In this document: piece after piece, positions 4,041-6,567 of the stretch
Layout: every line of letters starts with the position of its first letter
Position numbering within the stretch: the first letter of the stretch is position 1
Source: Minisyncoccota bacterium
Lineage (GTDB): Bacteria > Patescibacteriota > Minisyncoccia > Moranbacterales > GCA-2747515
Assembly: GCA_938034715.1 (NCBI GenBank)
Contig: CALHMM010000039.1
Coordinates: forward strand, 1 to 6,567
Reading direction: 5' to 3'
Length of the DNA stretch: 6,567 bases
The notes under the pieces: generated by a model
What the model saw: the letters and a program-made list of their open reading frames with translations, nothing else
What the model was told of the DNA's origin: nothing
Database searches by the model: none
Program-made: the position numbers and the translations under genes

Positions 4041-5990
4041 CTATTTTTTGTCTTCCTCTTTCTTATCTTCAGCTTTATCACTCTCATCCTCTTCTACCTC
4101 AGCATCTTTTGCCTCAGCATCTTTTGAATCTCCCTCTGGAGTATCTTTCGCAGCCTCAGCTTCTGCTGCAGATGCGGCGTAGAGCTTTTCTCCGATCTTT
4201 TGCGCTTCCTTACTCAATTCCTCAGAAGCTTCCTTGATCTTGTCATTATCAGCATTTTCATCTTTGAGAAGCTCTTCTAGAGCTGCCATCTTCTCCTCTA
4301 CCGGCTTTTTCTCTTCTTCAGTGACCTTATCCCCTGCTTCTTCCATCGCCTTCTTGGTTGTGAAGAGCATTGTATCAGCAGTGTTACGGATTTCTACTGT
4401 CTCCTTTTTCTTCTTATCTTCTTCGGCATGTGATTCCGCATCTTTCTTCATTTGTTCGATTTCTTCTTCACTTAGACCAGAAGTTCCTTCGATCTTGATA
4501 GATTGTTCTTTGCCTGTCCCCTTATCAACCGCCTTTACACTCAAGATACCATTTGCATCGATATCAAAATGCACTTCAATCTGCGGTACACCACGTGGTG
4601 CTGGTGGGATACCATCGAGGATAAATCGTCCAAGTGACTTATTATCCGACGCCATCTCACGCTCTCCTTGACAGACATGGATATCGACACTTGGTTGATT
4701 ATCTGCCGCCGTAGAGAAAACTTGGGATTTATTTGCCGGGATAGTAGTGTTCTTATCGATCAGTGGAGTTCGCACACCGCCCATTGTCTCAATCCCGAGT
4801 GTAAGAGGTGTCACATCGAGCAAAAGAACATCTTTCACATCTCCCTGGAAAACACCACCCTGCACAGCAGCACCGAGCGCTACCACCTCGTCAGGGTTTA
4901 CACTGACATTTGGCTTTTTACCAAAGAACTCCTCTACAGTCTTCTGAATAATCGGCATACGTGTCATACCACCGACAAGGATAACCTCATTGATATCTCC
5001 CTTGGAAAGTCCCGCATCTTTGAGTGCTGCTTCCACAGGACCAATTGTTTTCTTGACGAGGTCGTGAATGATCTCCTCCATCTTTGCGCGTGTGATTGTC
5101 ATCACGAGATGCACAGGACCAGCATCACCTTGCGTGATAAATGGTTGGTTGATTTCAGTTTTATCCGCAGTAGAAAGTTCAATTTTTGCCTTCTCAGCAG
5201 CTTCTTTAACACGCTGCAGAGCGCTCGTATCTTTGGAAATGTCGACACCTTCTTGTTTCTTAAACTCATCAAGGATGTATGAGATAATCGCTTGATCAAA
5301 GTCGTCGCCACCGAGGTGGGTATCACCATTTGTCGCGAGAACCTCCACTGTATCATGCTCATCATCCTTACTCATTTCAAGGATTGAAACATCAAATGTT
5401 CCACCACCTAGATCATAGACAGCGATCTTTTGATCATTTTTCGAGTTAAAACCATAAGCCATTGCAGCTGCTGTTGGCTCATTGATCACACGACGGACTT
5501 TCAGCCCTGCGATCTCGCCAGCTTCTTTGGTAGCCTTTCTCTGACTGTCATCGAAATATGCCGGCACAGTGATTACAGCCTCTGTAATCTTTGCTCCTGT
5601 TTTTTCTTCTGCATCTGCCTTCATCTTGCCAAGGATCATCGCTGCAACCTCTTGAGGTGTGTAATCCTTATCACCCATAGACACCTTGATAGAGCCACCG
5701 TCACCCTTTACCACTTTATACGGTGATAATTTGATGTCTTCTTGTGTTTCTTTATCGTCGAACTGTCGTCCGATAAACCGCTTCACACTAAAAAGTGTAT
5801 TCTCCGGGTTAGTCATCGCTTGGCGCTTAGCCAAAAGTCCGACAAGCCGCTCACCAGATTTGTTTACTGCCACCATAGATGGTGTTGTCCGATTACCCTC
5901 TTTGTTCTCGAGAATTTCGGGCTTTCCACCTTCGATGATCGCCATCGCACTATTTGTAGTACCCAGATCGATACCTAATATTTTACTCAT
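4041..5990 (-). CDS. dnaK: Molecular chaperone DnaK (Hsp70)
   Basis: ATP-dependent cytoplasmic Hsp70 that binds exposed hydrophobic peptides and works with GrpE and DnaJ. 649 residues, full length. The ATPase domain shows GIDLGTTNS (6-14, Asp8), Lys70, VPAYFDDSQR (142-151), INEPTAAA (169-176, Glu171), DLGGGTFD (193-200, Thr198) and ILVGGMTRMP (337-346). The linker is VLLLD (388-392), followed by the substrate-binding beta domain (about 393-505, with TLGIETMGG and PPAPRGVPQIEV) and a helical lid. The tail (about 609-649) is long, low-complexity and acidic/lysine-rich. The segment after residue 50 that typical Gram-negative DnaK has is present. The ATG at 5990 has no Shine-Dalgarno. It follows grpE after 175 bp and is closed by the hairpin at 4001-4030. 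No CIRCE element is seen upstream within the window; dnaJ is not in the window. Confidence 0.98.
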   Translation of the reverse strand: MSKILGIDLGTTNSAMAIIEGGKPEILENKEGNRTTPSMVAVNKSGERLVGLLAKRQAMTNPENTLFSVKRFIGRQFDDKETQEDIKLSPYKVVKGDGGSIKVSMGDKDYTPQEVAAMILGKMKADAEEKTGAKITEAVITVPAYFDDSQRKATKEAGEIAGLKVRRVINEPTAAAMAYGFNSKNDQKIAVYDLGGGTFDVSILEMSKDDEHDTVEVLATNGDTHLGGDDFDQAIISYILDEFKKQEGVDISKDTSALQRVKEAAEKAKIELSTADKTEINQPFITQGDAGPVHLVMTITRAKMEEIIHDLVKKTIGPVEAALKDAGLSKGDINEVILVGGMTRMPIIQKTVEEFFGKKPNVSVNPDEVVALGAAVQGGVFQGDVKDVLLLDVTPLTLGIETMGGVRTPLIDKNTTIPANKSQVFSTAADNQPSVDIHVCQGEREMASDNKSLGRFILDGIPPAPRGVPQIEVHFDIDANGILSVKAVDKGTGKEQSIKIEGTSGLSEEEIEQMKKDAESHAEEDKKKKETVEIRNTADTMLFTTKKAMEEAGDKVTEEEKKPVEEKMAALEELLKDENADNDKIKEASEELSKEAQKIGEKLYAASAAEAEAAKDTPEGDSKDAEAKDAEVEEDESDKAEDKKEEDKK

Positions 5991-6023
5991 GATTGTTATT
6001 GTTAAACGTTAAGATTTGATAAA

Positions 6024-6045
6024 CTGATTTTTACATGAAAATCAG
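6024..6045. repeat. Small inverted repeat before dnaK
   Basis: CTGATTTT (6024-6031) pairs with AAAATCAG (6038-6045) around a 6-nt loop, 34 nt before the dnaK start. The AT-rich 8-bp stem is weak, with no GC core or T tract, so it is not a convincing terminator. It could be a leader hairpin or an operator. Confidence 0.4.
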
Positions 6046-6085
6046 CAAACATTCATTTATGGAGTTATTACTTTTGGGAGGATAC

Positions 6086-6105
6086 AATTCTGTGGCCACA
6101 GAATT
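6086..6105. promoter_or_regulatory. Perfect 20-bp palindrome between grpE and dnaK (candidate operator)
   Basis: AATTCTGTGG followed directly by its reverse complement CCACAGAATT, with no central spacer. Beyond one mismatch the symmetry extends to 6083-6108. It lies 95 bp before the dnaK start and 60 bp after the grpE stop. It is unlike CIRCE (TTAGCACTC-N9-GAGTGCTAA). There is no T tract on either side, so it is not an intrinsic terminator. In RNA it could form an 8-bp stem with a GGCC loop. A dimeric repressor site is the simplest reading; this is inference. Confidence 0.5.
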
Positions 6106-6165
6106 CTACACTCTTTTCAAGTAACACGCTCAAATTATTTTTTCGTCTCCGCAAAAAGTGAAAAA

Positions 6166-6567
6166 TTAATTCACTTCGACACGAGCTACACGCATAACCC
6201 GATCTCCGATCATATAACCTTTTTGAAGGATCTTTACAACTTCTTGCTTTTTCCCTTCATCAGCTTTGTCATCATTGGTTTGCTCGTCATCTTCTGATGA
6301 CTTCTCAGACTTCATTGCCTCCATCGTCTGCGCATCAAATGCGTCACCCTCTGAGATTTCGATCACCTTTACATTTGCATCTTCAAACACTTTTTCCATC
6401 TGTTGTTGGATAAACATGATGCCTGTCAGCCATGGACTATCTTTCTGATCATCTGGCACAAAGCTCGTCGCAGCATGGAAATTATCGAGTACAGGAAGCA
6501 TCTCAAGAATCACCTTCTCACTTGCGTATTTTGCAAAATCCTTCTGCTGTTCACCAGAGCGCTTCTT
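6166..6567 (-). CDS. grpE: GrpE nucleotide exchange factor (5' end outside window)
   Basis: Partial: the last 133 residues and the stop are visible, and the frame stays open to the window edge, beginning KKRSGEQQKDFAKYASEK. GrpE is the dimeric exchange factor that releases ADP from DnaK. The visible part has the end of the long helix, then VILEMLPVLDNF (19-30), the helical region with GIMFIQQQMEKVF, and the beta domain, with EGDAFDAQTMEAM (73-85) and QKGYMIGDRVMRVARVEVN (115-133). Between the two halves of the beta domain is an acidic, Ser/Lys-rich stretch of about 22 residues (87-108), longer than the short loop there in typical GrpE. The His of the usual HEA motif is Met82. The GTG at 6513 is internal, not the start. 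It precedes dnaK in the same direction. Confidence 0.93.
   Translation of the reverse strand, partial: KKRSGEQQKDFAKYASEKVILEMLPVLDNFHAATSFVPDDQKDSPWLTGIMFIQQQMEKVFEDANVKVIEISEGDAFDAQTMEAMKSEKSSEDDEQTNDDKADEGKKQEVVKILQKGYMIGDRVMRVARVEVN

Noticed and set aside
4668..5282. Long plus-strand open frame (204 codons) opposite dnaK, and other frames across dnaK
   Set aside because: It lies entirely opposite a certain dnaK gene, and its product shows no domain, only Cys/His/Leu-rich antisense composition.
6115..6121. CTTGAAA on the minus strand as a sigma32 -35 box for dnaK
   Set aside because: No CCCCAT-like -10 element at the right distance; the match is a chance heptamer.
5991..6165. CIRCE/HrcA operator upstream of dnaK
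   Set aside because: No TTAGCACTC...GAGTGCTAA pair in the gap; the palindrome present has a different sequence and no spacer.

Overview
The window looks like chromosomal DNA from a small-genome, AT-leaning bacterium. A Patescibacteria/CPR lineage (Parcubacteria-like) is my best guess. This is inferred from compact genes, very short 5' leaders without Shine-Dalgarno sequences, small membrane or lipoproteins without close named relatives, and the style of the DnaK and GrpE sequences. The standard code fits: TGA is used as a stop (VTT-like gene, 2711) and no gene needs TGA to be read as an amino acid. No tRNA, rRNA, CRISPR array, insertion sequence or phage gene was seen.

Layout. (1) 29-910, plus strand: phosphotransacetylase (pta), the only plus-strand gene, ending at a hairpin at 943-973 that can serve both strands. 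(2) 911-1527 appears empty if only long ORFs are considered. It holds two tandem minus-strand cassettes, each with a near-consensus sigma70 promoter with extended -10, a 32-35 codon hydrophobic small ORF, and a strong intrinsic terminator. The two peptides align without gaps over their first 26 residues, and the promoters and hairpin arms are also related, so a whole transcription unit seems to have been duplicated. This is the most novel signal here. (3) 1528-2091, minus: a lipoprotein with two copies of a C-x3-GG-x8-C motif and its own promoter. (4) 2211-3972, minus: a probable operon of an alpha/beta hydrolase, a VTT/DedA-like membrane protein and a membrane-anchored protein of unknown function. 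The last two genes overlap by 4 bp (ATGA), and the last protein carries one more C-x3-GG-x9-C motif. (5) 4041-6567, minus: the Hsp70 chaperone genes grpE (5' end outside the window) and dnaK, with a terminator hairpin after dnaK. The 175-bp gap between them holds a perfect 20-bp palindrome.

How the parts relate. GrpE is the nucleotide exchange factor of DnaK, so these two act together in protein folding. Pta interconverts acetyl-CoA and acetyl phosphate, the usual step before acetate kinase makes ATP; no ackA is visible here. The middle minus-strand genes all point to the cell envelope (lipoprotein, anchored protein, VTT protein, hydrolase), but no joint function can be read from the sequence.
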